DNA of 64,000 nt from Streptomyces bluensis. GTDB lineage: Bacteria > Actinomycetota > Actinomycetes > Streptomycetales > Streptomycetaceae. The notes beneath the pieces are model-generated. The model did no database searches. It had not been told where the DNA came from and worked only from the letters and a program-made list of their open reading frames with translations. Position 1 is the first letter of the stretch. Each line of letters begins with the position of its first letter. The DNA lies in contig NZ_BMVM01000006.1 of assembly GCF_014650715.1 (NCBI RefSeq), positions 62,001 through 126,000 of the forward strand, in the 5' to 3' direction. The translations under genes were made by a program, and so were the position numbers. Positions 1-9,732 of this stretch are shown one piece after another.

Positions 1-317
1 GCGACGACGAGAACGACGAAGACGGAGCGAAGACCCTCACCGGCTTCTGGCCCGTCTACACGACCGCCTTCATGGCCGTCTTCATCAGCGAATGGGGCGA
101 CCTCACCCAGATCACCACCGCCAACCTCGCCGCTACCAACGGCTGGCTGCCCACCGCCATCGGCTCCGCCGCCGCCCTCATGTCCGTCTCCGCCCTCGCC
201 CTGCTCGCAGGCCGCTTCATCGCCAAGCGGGTCCCGCTGAAGACCGTCCAGCGCTTCGGGGGCCTGTGCATGGCCGCACTGGCAGTGTGGACACTCATCG
301 AAGCCTTCACCGCCTGA
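1..317 (+). CDS. TMEM165/GDT1 family membrane protein, C-terminal part
   Basis: The reading frame is open from base 3 and runs in from outside the window; only about 104 C-terminal residues are visible. They hold the family signature E-W-G-D-L-T-Q (frame around base 90), followed by two hydrophobic stretches separated by a basic loop. In GDT1/UPF0016 proteins the repeated E-x-G-D-(K/R/L)-(T/S) motif lies in membrane helices and is linked to divalent cation (Mn2+/Ca2+) export. The acidic run at the visible start (many D and E residues) fits the cytosolic loop between the two repeat halves. Family call is good; the substrate is inferred. Confidence 0.8.
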   Translation, partial: DDENDEDGAKTLTGFWPVYTTAFMAVFISEWGDLTQITTANLAATNGWLPTAIGSAAALMSVSALALLAGRFIAKRVPLKTVQRFGGLCMAALAVWTLIEAFTA

Positions 318-357
318 CCCGCCGAGCCCGCATACGCGACCACCCCCTCCCCGGGCC

Positions 358-575
358 ATTGATGTGGCATGGGGCGGGGTGATCCCACAGATGCCGAGTG
401 GGAACGGCTTCGGCCGTTCCTGCCGGTCGGCAAGGGACGTTGTGGCAGGTGGCGGGATCACCGGCAGGTGATCGACGGGATTCTGTACGGGCGTGCAGTG
501 GCGTGACCTTGCGTTGGCAGGCCGGGGCGGCAACCGGTAAGCGGCGACGGGAGCGGTCCTTCCACCTGGACGGGT
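358..575 (+). pseudogene. IS5-family transposase remnant, frameshifted
   Basis: The frame from about base 380 reads DPTDAEWERLRPFLP and then WRDHRQVIDGILY, which is the N-terminus of IS5-type transposases. The frame then stops in a tga at about 506. The next conserved block, TGVQWRDL, is intact in another frame (about 483-510), so a small deletion or frameshift lies near 480-495. No DDE catalytic domain follows: sdaA ends at 590. This is a dead insertion-sequence fragment of about 200 bases marking an old insertion between the GDT1-like gene and sdaA. I saw no clear terminal inverted repeats. Confidence 0.75.
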
Positions 576-589
576 CAGGGCCTGCACCG

Positions 590-1972
<1,383 letters not shown>

Positions 1973-2049
1973 GGTGACTCCTCAAGACGGGTGGTGCGGG
2001 GGCCCGTGGGGTGTGCCGCTCAGGTGCGAGCGTGCGACACCCCACGGGA

Positions 2050-2144
2050 AGGGCCTGCGTGAAAGGGCCCTGCGTGAAAGGACCTACGTTGAAAACGACC
2101 TACGTTGAAACGGCCTAGGTGAAAAAGACCTAGGTGAAAAGGAC

Positions 2145-2147
<3 letters not shown>
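2050..2147. repeat. Imperfect tandem repeat of about 15 bases between glyA and sdaA
   Basis: About seven units of the form (g)gCCT-(g/a)CGTGAAAgg follow one another (core variants CCTGCGTGAAA, CCTACGTTGAAA, CCTAGGTGAAA). The last unit runs into the glyA stop codon. The bases fill most of the intercistronic gap. I see no coding sequence or obvious hairpin in it. Confidence 0.8.
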
Positions 2148-3410
<1,263 letters not shown>

Positions 3411-3425
3411 CAGGCGCAGGACTCC

Positions 3426-3803
3426 TCAGCCGGCGGAAAAGGCGGTGTACTCGTCGGCGGAGAGCAGGTCGGCCGGCTCCTCCGTGACCCGTACCTTGAA
3501 GAGCCAGCCGCCCTCGAACGGGGCGGAGTTGACCAGCGACGGGTCGTTGACCACGTCCTCGTTGATCTCGGTGACCTCACCGGTGACCGGGGCGTACAGG
3601 TCGCTCACGGACTTGGTCGACTCCAGCTCTCCGCAGGTCTCGCCCGCGGCGACCGCGGAGCCCACGTCAGGAAGCTGGACGAAGACGACATCGCCGAGCG
3701 CGTTGGCCGCGTGTTCCGTGATGCCGACCGTCGCGACGCCGTCCTCGGCGGCCGACAGCCACTCGTGCTCCTTGCTGTACCGCAGCTGCTGGGGGTTGCT
3801 CAT
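3426..3803 (-). CDS. gcvH: Glycine cleavage system H protein
   Basis: 125 residues. The carrier protein shuttles the aminomethyl group on a lipoyl arm between GcvP, GcvT and dihydrolipoyl dehydrogenase. The lipoyl lysine is K64 in GELESTKSVSDLYAP. I chose the ATG at 3803, which gives the family N-terminus MSNPQQLRYSKEHEW and has an AGGAG ribosome site just upstream on the complement. A longer in-frame start at 3899 would add 32 unrelated residues. gcvT is upstream and glyA 15 bases downstream; gcvP is not in the window. Confidence 0.97.
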   Translation of the reverse strand: MSNPQQLRYSKEHEWLSAAEDGVATVGITEHAANALGDVVFVQLPDVGSAVAAGETCGELESTKSVSDLYAPVTGEVTEINEDVVNDPSLVNSAPFEGGWLFKVRVTEEPADLLSADEYTAFSAG

Positions 3804-3925
3804 GGCCTGAATTCTCCTGTACGCGGGGGAGCGGTGATGAATGGGGTATTGATGTATACGCGCGTGAGCAGCGGAAGTGTGCGCGGTGCGCGAGGCCACG
3901 CTCGGGGCGGTGCCGCGCGGCTCTC

Positions 3926-4031
3926 CGCTTCCTCTGCTTCGCTTCCTCAGCTTCAGCTTCAGCTTCGGCCTCTGCTTCGGCCTCTGCTTCAGCTTCGGCT
4001 GTGCTGCTTCGGCTGTGCTGCTCTGCTCTGC
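3926..4031. repeat. GAAGCT/GAGGCC-type hexamer repeat between gcvT and gcvH
   Basis: On the complement the spacer after the gcvT stop is a degenerate hexamer array (GAAGCA/GAGGCC/GAAGCT units, roughly 15 of them). It is strongly purine-biased on the transcribed strand and would encode an (AE)n run if translated. It lies outside both genes. Confidence 0.75.
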
Positions 4032-5164
4032 TACTTCTGCCGCTTGTAGAACGGCAGTGCCACGACCTGGTACGGCTCGTGGGTGCCCCGGATGTCCACG
4101 CCGACACCGGGGGTGCCGGGCGCGGAGTGCGCGGCGTCGACGTACGCCATCGCGATCGGCTTGCCGAGCGTGGGGGAGGGCGCCCCGGAGGTGACCTCGC
4201 CGATCACCGTGCCGTCGGCGACCACGGCGTACCCGGCGCGCGGGACGCGACGGCCCTCGGCGACCAGGCCCACGAGGACGCGCGGAGGGTTGGCCCCGGC
4301 CCTGGCGGCGGCCGCGGCGAGCGCCTCACGCCCCACGAAGTCGCCCTCCTTCTCGAACTTCACGACCCGTCCGAGGCCCGCGTCGAAGGGGGTGAGCGAG
4401 GTCGACAGCTCGTGCCCGTACAGCGGCATACCCGCCTCCAGGCGCAGGGTGTCCCGGCAGGACAGGCCGCAAGGGACGAGGCCGGCGCCCTCGCCCGCCT
4501 TGGTCAGCGCCTGCCACAGTTCGACGGCGTGCTCCGGCTTCACGAACAGCTCGAAGCCGTCCTCACCGGTGTAGCCGGTGCGGGCGATGAGAGCGGGTAC
4601 TCCCGCGACCGTGCCGGGCAGGCCCGCGTAGTACTTCAGGCCCTCCAGGTCGGCGTCGGTGAGGGAGGCGAGGATGCCGGGGGACTCGGGGCCCTGGACG
4701 GCGATCAGGGCATACGCGTCCCGGTCGTCGCGGACCTCGGCGTCGAAGCCGGCGGACCGCTCCACGAGCGCGTCCAGCACCACCTGGGCGTTCGAGGCGT
4801 TCGCGACGACCATGTAGGGAGAAGACCCGGCCTCGGAACCGGCGAGCCGGTAGACGATCAGGTCGTCGAGGATGCCGCCGTCCTCGCGGCAGATCATGGT
4901 GTAGCGGGCGCGGCCGACCCGTACGCCCCCGATGTCACCGACCAGCGCGTGGTCAAGCAGCGCGGCCGCCTCCGGCCCGGTCACCGTGATCTCGCCCATG
5001 TGCGACAGGTCGAAGAGGCCCGCCCTGGTGCGGACGGCGTTGTGCTCGTCACGCTCGGAGCCGTACCGCAGGGGCATGTCCCAGCCGGCGAAGTCGGTCA
5101 TCGTCGCGCCGAGCGAACGATGCAGGGCATCGAGCGCGGTGCGGCGGAGAGGGCTGCTGCTCAT
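4031..5164 (-). CDS. gcvT: Glycine cleavage system aminomethyltransferase (T protein)
   Basis: 377 residues, normal length. It transfers the aminomethyl carbon from lipoyl-H protein to tetrahydrofolate and releases ammonia. The N-terminal folate-binding domain is recognisable (DFAGWDMPLRYGSERDEHNAVR, with LFDLSHMGEI and RYTMICREDGGILDDL), and the C-terminal barrel contains RTGYTGEDGFE. I chose the ATG at 5164, giving MSSSPLRRTALDALH, with a GGGAG site about 12 bases upstream on the complement. A longer frame to 5248 would run into the riboswitch. First gene of the operon. Confidence 0.96.
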   Translation of the reverse strand: MSSSPLRRTALDALHRSLGATMTDFAGWDMPLRYGSERDEHNAVRTRAGLFDLSHMGEITVTGPEAAALLDHALVGDIGGVRVGRARYTMICREDGGILDDLIVYRLAGSEAGSSPYMVVANASNAQVVLDALVERSAGFDAEVRDDRDAYALIAVQGPESPGILASLTDADLEGLKYYAGLPGTVAGVPALIARTGYTGEDGFELFVKPEHAVELWQALTKAGEGAGLVPCGLSCRDTLRLEAGMPLYGHELSTSLTPFDAGLGRVVKFEKEGDFVGREALAAAAARAGANPPRVLVGLVAEGRRVPRAGYAVVADGTVIGEVTSGAPSPTLGKPIAMAYVDAAHSAPGTPGVGVDIRGTHEPYQVVALPFYKRQK

Positions 5165-5204
5165 CGGTTCTGCTCCCAGGGGGACGGGGGAAGGCGAGGT
5201 CGTT

Positions 5205-5445
5205 CCTCCCCATCTGTCATCGGAACCTGAGAGGTTCGCCATGACCACGGATGCCCCGGTTGGTCACGGCTTGCACCTTGGGTGGAGCCGCGCCCGTGCG
5301 TCCTTGGGATCAGGGGCGGCCCGCTTTCCAGATGTGCCTCGCCCGCGCGGTGACTGGGCCTGAGAGATTCAAGGGAGGGACTTGCTCCTTCGGCGCCCCA
5401 GAAGTACGCGTCGTACTCGGCTGGGGACTCTCCCGCGCGGATTCA
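5205..5445 (-). promoter_or_regulatory. Tandem glycine riboswitch upstream of gcvT
   Basis: Read on the complement, two glycine aptamers lie in series. Aptamer 1 (about 5343-5440) starts with GGGAGAG, has the core GCGCCGAAGGAGCAAG at 5381-5396, and closes with GAATCTCTCAGGC (5358-5370). Aptamer 2 (about 5210-5342) has CCCAAGGTGCAAGCC (5268-5283) and GAACCTCTCAGG (5226-5237). These conserved blocks are characteristic of the class. Tandem glycine riboswitches usually turn expression on with glycine. The second aptamer ends about 45 bases before the gcvT start, so the expression platform must be short and may act on translation. An actinobacterial promoter upstream was not obvious. Confidence 0.93.
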
Positions 5446-5683
5446 AGCGGCCGGTATGCAGTTGGCGCGCACATCATTGCACGCATCGGTACGGCACGGC
5501 AGGGCCCCCTCGCGTGGGCGGCCGGAAGGCCCCGCACGGCGGGCGCACAGGAATCACAGCGAGCCACAGCGTTCTGTAGCAGGGCTGTAGCGGTACGAGA
5601 ACGGAAAAGGCAGGCAGCGGGCATTACCTTCTCTTTACACTCAACGGGGATGGGACTCCATACCCATGGGGAGGACGATCACG

Positions 5684-6352
5684 GTGAACAGGACCACGGC
5701 GTACGCGACGACCTACGGCATCGCGCTGCCCGAGCGGCGGCCGGCCCCGGCCGGGGAGGCGTGCGGCCCGTTCGCGACGGCGGTCGTCCGCGACCTGCGG
5801 GAGCGCTCGGGCCGCAGCCCCCACGGACTGACCTTCGGGGCGAACGACCTCGTCGCCGTCACCGGACTTCCCGGCAGCGGCAAGTCGACCCTCATGCGGC
5901 GGGCGGTGCGCGGCCCGCGCATCGACTCCCAGGACACCCGCGACCGGTGGGACGCGCGCCTGGCCCGCGTCCTGCCGTACACGCTGTACCGCCCCTTCGT
6001 GCGGATCGCCCACTACGCCGGACTGCACCGCGCCCTGCGCTCCGGCGCCGGTGTCGTCGTGCACGACTGCGGCACGCAGGCCTGGGTGCGCGGCTGGCTC
6101 GCCCGTGAGGCCCGCCGCCGGGGCGGCACGCTGCATCTGCTGCTCCTCGACGTCACCCCTGACGAGGCCCGTGAGGGCCAGCGGGAGCGCGGCCGCGGGG
6201 TGTCGCACTACGCCTTCGCCCGGCACCGGGCGGCGACGGCCCGGCTGCTGCGGGCGGTGGAGAAGGGGCGGCTGCCGGAGGGCTGCGGGGGCGCGGTGCT
6301 GCTGGACCGGGCGGCGGCGGGCGTGTTGAAGCGGATTGATTTCGCCGGGTGA
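5684..6352 (+). CDS. P-loop ATP-binding protein (zeta-toxin/kinase-like AAA)
   Basis: About 222 residues. The Walker A motif GLPGSGKST sits near residue 60, followed by a short DSQDTRDRWDAR segment and a later VVVHDCGTQAWVRGWLAR segment resembling the Walker B/lid of small-molecule kinases. No other domain is seen. I prefer the GTG at 5684 because GGGGAGG lies 9 bases before it; an in-frame ATG at 5666 adds six residues. It follows divergently from the gcv operon. The substrate is unknown; small-metabolite or nucleotide kinase is the broad inference. Confidence 0.75.
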   Translation: MNRTTAYATTYGIALPERRPAPAGEACGPFATAVVRDLRERSGRSPHGLTFGANDLVAVTGLPGSGKSTLMRRAVRGPRIDSQDTRDRWDARLARVLPYTLYRPFVRIAHYAGLHRALRSGAGVVVHDCGTQAWVRGWLAREARRRGGTLHLLLLDVTPDEAREGQRERGRGVSHYAFARHRAATARLLRAVEKGRLPEGCGGAVLLDRAAAGVLKRIDFAG

Positions 6353-6512
6353 GGCGCCGCGCTGCCTGGAGCCATGCGGGGTGGGGCGCCGCGCTGCCCG
6401 CGGCCGCGCCCGCGCCGCGGGGTGTTCGCGGCTCGCACAGGGGCGGGGGCCCCGATGCGCCCATTAGGGTTCAGTCACAGCAGCGGTTCGGAGAGCAAGC
6501 GGTAGGCAGCAG

Positions 6513-7289
6513 ATGGATATCCCGGCGGACTTCCCGGCACAGGCACACCCCCACCCGCACGGCGGATGGCCCGGCAACGAGCTGGAGGAGGTGCTCTCGG
6601 CGGCCCTCGGCCAGCCGAGCGCGGGCGGACGGATCGTGGAGGTACTCGCCCGCAGCTTCCTGTGGGTGCCCCTGCCCGAGGGCGGCGGCCCGCACAGTGG
6701 CCCGCTCGACCTGCCGACGACGCAGATCGAGGGACAGGCGTATGTGCCGGTCTTCAGCTCCGAGGAGCAGTTCCGCCAGGTCGTCGGCAACCACATGTCG
6801 TACACGATCGCGCCCGCCGTCGAGTTCGCGCGCGGACTGCCGCCGCACGTCGGCATCGCGGTGAACCCGGACGGCGTGGTCGGTGTGCCGCTGCCGCCGG
6901 CCGCCGTGGCCGAGGTGTGCCGGGCCGGGCGGACCCCGCTGGACGGGGCGGCGAGCGGCGCAAGGGTGCGGCTGTTCGAGCCGGACTGGCAGGACGACCC
7001 CGTGGACTTCCTCACCGCGGCCTCCGCCGAGTTCGCCGGGACCGGCGCCGTGCTCAGCGCCCGCCGTTGCCTGGCCGCCATCGAGACCGCCGACCCGGTG
7101 ATGTTCATCGGAGTGGAACTGACCTCCTGGGAGACCGACCGCGCCCTGCCCCTGGACGCCGTGGGACGCGCGCTGGCCACGGCCCCCGTGAAGTACGCCG
7201 TGAACATGGTCTTCCTCGACGTGGCCCAGGACCCGGTGGGGGAATGGATGCGCGAGAAGGTACGGCCGTTCTACCAGTGGGACCACTGA
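6513..7289 (+). CDS. SseB family protein (enhanced serine sensitivity), paralogue 1
   Basis: 258 residues. The N-terminal half matches the SseB domain (ELEEVLSAALGQPSAGGRIV, FLWVPLP, YVPVFSSEEQF). The second half is the SseB C-terminal domain, ending VAQDPVGEWMREKVRPFYQW. The name comes from the E. coli gene whose product alters serine sensitivity; the biochemical role is not established. The ATG at 6513 follows a purine stretch ggtaggcagcag. A paralogue lies downstream at 7465 with the same C-terminal ending (PFY), so the two arose by tandem duplication. They sit next to the serine/glycine operon. Confidence 0.85.
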   Translation: MDIPADFPAQAHPHPHGGWPGNELEEVLSAALGQPSAGGRIVEVLARSFLWVPLPEGGGPHSGPLDLPTTQIEGQAYVPVFSSEEQFRQVVGNHMSYTIAPAVEFARGLPPHVGIAVNPDGVVGVPLPPAAVAEVCRAGRTPLDGAASGARVRLFEPDWQDDPVDFLTAASAEFAGTGAVLSARRCLAAIETADPVMFIGVELTSWETDRALPLDAVGRALATAPVKYAVNMVFLDVAQDPVGEWMREKVRPFYQWDH

Positions 7290-7301
7290 GACGCGCCCCG
7301 A

Positions 7302-7372
7302 CAGGGGCGCGGCCGTAAGGGGCGCGGGGAACTGCGCGACAAGCCACAAAACAACCCGCAGCCGCCGGCAGA
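7302..7372. repeat. Interspersed Streptomyces-type repeat (GGGGCGCGGGGAACTGCGCG family)
   Basis: After the first sseB stop, the bases read GGGGCGCGGGGAACTGCGCG and then acaagccacaaaacaacccgcagccgcc. I recall this string as a frequent intergenic repeat in Streptomyces genomes. It is preceded by a short inverted repeat (gcgccccg/cggggcgc) that may act as a terminator. This is recognition from memory, not a search. Confidence 0.6.
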
Positions 7373-7464
7373 CAGCAAGCCCCGAGCTCTGAGGCGGCTG
7401 CTGTCGGCGCAGCCACCTAAGCTGGTTTCATACTCAGCGAGTCCAACTGAAGGGGCGGTAAAAG

Positions 7465-8256
7465 GTGAGCGCCAGCGGCACCGCGACCGGCCAGGTCGAG
7501 CACATGCTGCGCCAGGTGACGCCCGGGCGTTACGACGCCTACGAGGCGCTGCTGCGCGCGCTCGCGACCCCGTCCTCCGGCCAGGTCTGGATGCTGCTGT
7601 GGCACGGCCAGGCCGGCTCCCCGGACGCCCAGTACGGGAACATGGAGGTGGAGGGCCACGGATACGCGCCCTGCGTCACCTCCGCCCAGGAGCTCTCGGC
7701 CAGCGGCTGGAACCGCAGTTACGAGGTGGTCGACGGCCTCGACGTGGCCCGCACCCTGTACCCCGACCACTATGGACTGTGGCTGAACCCGCATGCGCCG
7801 GGCGGCGGCGTCGGTATCCCCTGGCTGGACCTGCGCCGGATCGCCACCGGCCTCGAACGCCAGCCCGCGGGCCCGCTGCGGCTCTCCGAACCGGGCATCG
7901 AGACCCCGCAGTTCTATGCCCTGCTCACACAGAACGCCCACCGCACCCCGGCCGTCCGCTCACTGCGCCGCGCCTGGGTGCAGCCCGCGCTCGGCGCGCC
8001 GTACCTGGCCATCGGGCTCGATGTGTACGACACCTCGCCCCCGGCCGTGGACTCGGTGCGGGCGATGATGCAGCAGTCCATCGGCGCGGTCCCGGACGGG
8101 CTGCCCGTCTCGACCGTCGCGATGTCCGACGAGTACGACCCGGTGGCGATGTGGCTGCGCGCCAACGCCCGCCCCTTCTACGACCGCGAGGCGCACGCGA
8201 CAGCTCCGGTCCAGGCCCCCACGGCGGGCGGATACGGATACCCGGGCGTGTACTGA
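7465..8256 (+). CDS. SseB family protein (enhanced serine sensitivity), paralogue 2
   Basis: 263 residues, GTG start preceded by gaaggggcggtaaaag. It begins with a helical stretch (VEHMLRQVTPGRYDAYEALLRAL), then the SseB core (VWMLLWHGQAGSPDAQYGN) and the SseB C-terminal domain ending YDPVAMWLRANARPFYDRE, parallel to the preceding gene. A Gly/Tyr/Pro-rich tail follows. The function is not known beyond the family name. The two sseB genes are 175 bases apart with a repeat between, so co-transcription is uncertain. Confidence 0.82.
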   Translation: MSASGTATGQVEHMLRQVTPGRYDAYEALLRALATPSSGQVWMLLWHGQAGSPDAQYGNMEVEGHGYAPCVTSAQELSASGWNRSYEVVDGLDVARTLYPDHYGLWLNPHAPGGGVGIPWLDLRRIATGLERQPAGPLRLSEPGIETPQFYALLTQNAHRTPAVRSLRRAWVQPALGAPYLAIGLDVYDTSPPAVDSVRAMMQQSIGAVPDGLPVSTVAMSDEYDPVAMWLRANARPFYDREAHATAPVQAPTAGGYGYPGVY

Positions 8257-8495
8257 GCACCCCGGCCACCCTCCCCGGCTCTTCAACCGCTGTTCACAAT
8301 ACGCCCACAGAAGCTCCCGGCTTTTTTAAGGGACATGTCCGTATCTACGCGGGTAAATGTAAGCCGCAACCTCTTATGTACCAACTGCCCCGCGTCCGAA
8401 TCACGTTGTGTGACGTCCGGATAACGGAACCCCCAGGACAGCATCACGTTTAGGCATCCATTCGCCGTCAAGGCTGGCAACAGATCGGCGAAGCG

Positions 8496-8557
8496 TTGAA
8501 GACTCCCGCATCAGGGGGTCTATACCCCTGAGTACGAGCAGGGGTCTGCACCCCTGA
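8496..8557 (+). promoter_or_regulatory. Likely promoter with two operator-like inverted repeats, upstream of the ABC operon
   Basis: Within the 375-base gap before the permease gene, two adjacent palindromes share one sequence: TCAGGGGGTCTATACCCCTGA is split as TCAGGGG/CCCCTGA arms at 8511-8531, and CAGGGGT/ACCCCTG at 8539-8557. TTGAAG (8496) and TATACC (8521) could be -35 and -10 boxes with a long 19-base spacer, so the first palindrome would overlap the -10. The rest of the gap (8257-8495) is comparatively AT-rich and shows no gene. The promoter call is weak; the repeats themselves are plain. Confidence 0.45.
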
Positions 8558-8631
8558 CCACGACGGACGATCAGGCCGCTACAGCGGCAAGCGCGGGCCG
8601 GTCACCGCCGGTTGAGAGGGGTCCCTGCCAG

Positions 8632-9633
8632 ATGACGGCGCCACTGCACGACACGACCGCGGAAGCGGCCCCGACTGCTCCTGCCGACCCGGCGGAGACA
8701 GGCGCCACGAAGGTCGAGGGCCGGTCCCTCAAACAGATCGCCTGGAACCGTCTCAAGCAGGACAAGGTCGCGCTCGCCGGTGGCGCCTTCGTGCTCTTCC
8801 TGACTCTGGTCGCCGTGTTCGCCCCGCTGATCGTCGGCCTGCTCGGCCACCCGCCGAACCAGTTCAACCAGGACAAGCTGGACCCGCTGACCAACCTGCC
8901 GCAGGGCGCGTGGGGCGGCGTGAGCAGTGACTTCCTCTTCGGCGTCGAGCCCAACAAGGGCCGCGACGTGTTCAGCCGCATCGTCTACGGCGCCCGGATC
9001 TCCCTGCTCGTGGCGTTCCTCGCCGCCGTCGTCGCCGTCGCGCTCGGCACCCTGTTCGGCATCATCGCGGGCTACTTCGGCGGCTGGATCGACGCCCTGA
9101 TCAGCCGCACCATGGACGTGCTGCTCTCCTTCCCGCAGCTCCTCTTCATCATCTCCCTCGTCTCGGTTCTCCCCGACGACCTGCTGGGCCTGACCGGTTC
9201 GGGCGTGCGGATCGGCGTACTCGTCCTGGTCATCGGCTTCTTCGGCTGGCCGTACGTGGGCCGCATCGTGCGCGGCCAGACCCTGAGCCTGCGTGAGCGC
9301 GAGTACGTCGAGGCCGCGCGCAGCCTCGGCGGCGGCAGGCGGCACATCCTCTTCCGGGAGCTGCTGCCCAACCTGGTCGCCCCGATCCTCGTCTACGCCA
9401 CGCTGATGATCCCCACCAACATCCTCACGGAGGCGGCGCTCAGCTTCCTCGGCGCGGGTGTGCGGCCGCCGACAGCGTCCTGGGGCGGCATGCTGCGCGA
9501 CGCGCTGGAGACCTACGAGCACGACCCGATGTTCATGGTCTTCCCCGGCGCGACCATCTTCGTCACCGTCCTCGCGTTCAACCTCTTCGGAGACGGTCTG
9601 CGCGATGCGCTGGACCCCAAGGGCGCCCGCTAG
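8632..9633 (+). CDS. ABC transporter permease, OppC/DppC type
   Basis: 333 residues. An N-terminal cytosolic tail of about 40 residues leads into OppC_N, with the first membrane helix AGGAFVLFLTLVAVFAPLIVG, and then a BPD_transp_1 domain of five helices. The EAA loop is visible as EAARSLGGG...ILFRELLPN. The protein forms the pore with the OppB-type permease encoded at 11620. It is the first gene of the operon, before the binding protein, which is an unusual order. ATG start with gagagggg upstream. Confidence 0.9.
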   Translation: MTAPLHDTTAEAAPTAPADPAETGATKVEGRSLKQIAWNRLKQDKVALAGGAFVLFLTLVAVFAPLIVGLLGHPPNQFNQDKLDPLTNLPQGAWGGVSSDFLFGVEPNKGRDVFSRIVYGARISLLVAFLAAVVAVALGTLFGIIAGYFGGWIDALISRTMDVLLSFPQLLFIISLVSVLPDDLLGLTGSGVRIGVLVLVIGFFGWPYVGRIVRGQTLSLREREYVEAARSLGGGRRHILFRELLPNLVAPILVYATLMIPTNILTEAALSFLGAGVRPPTASWGGMLRDALETYEHDPMFMVFPGATIFVTVLAFNLFGDGLRDALDPKGAR

Positions 9634-9732
9634 AGCCCGCACACGACTTGCCCCTGCCGCACCGTCAGGTGGCTGATCCCATGGTTCTCCGGCTCAGGAC
9701 CGGGACCGCGAATCTCGGAGGTTAGAGAAGAG

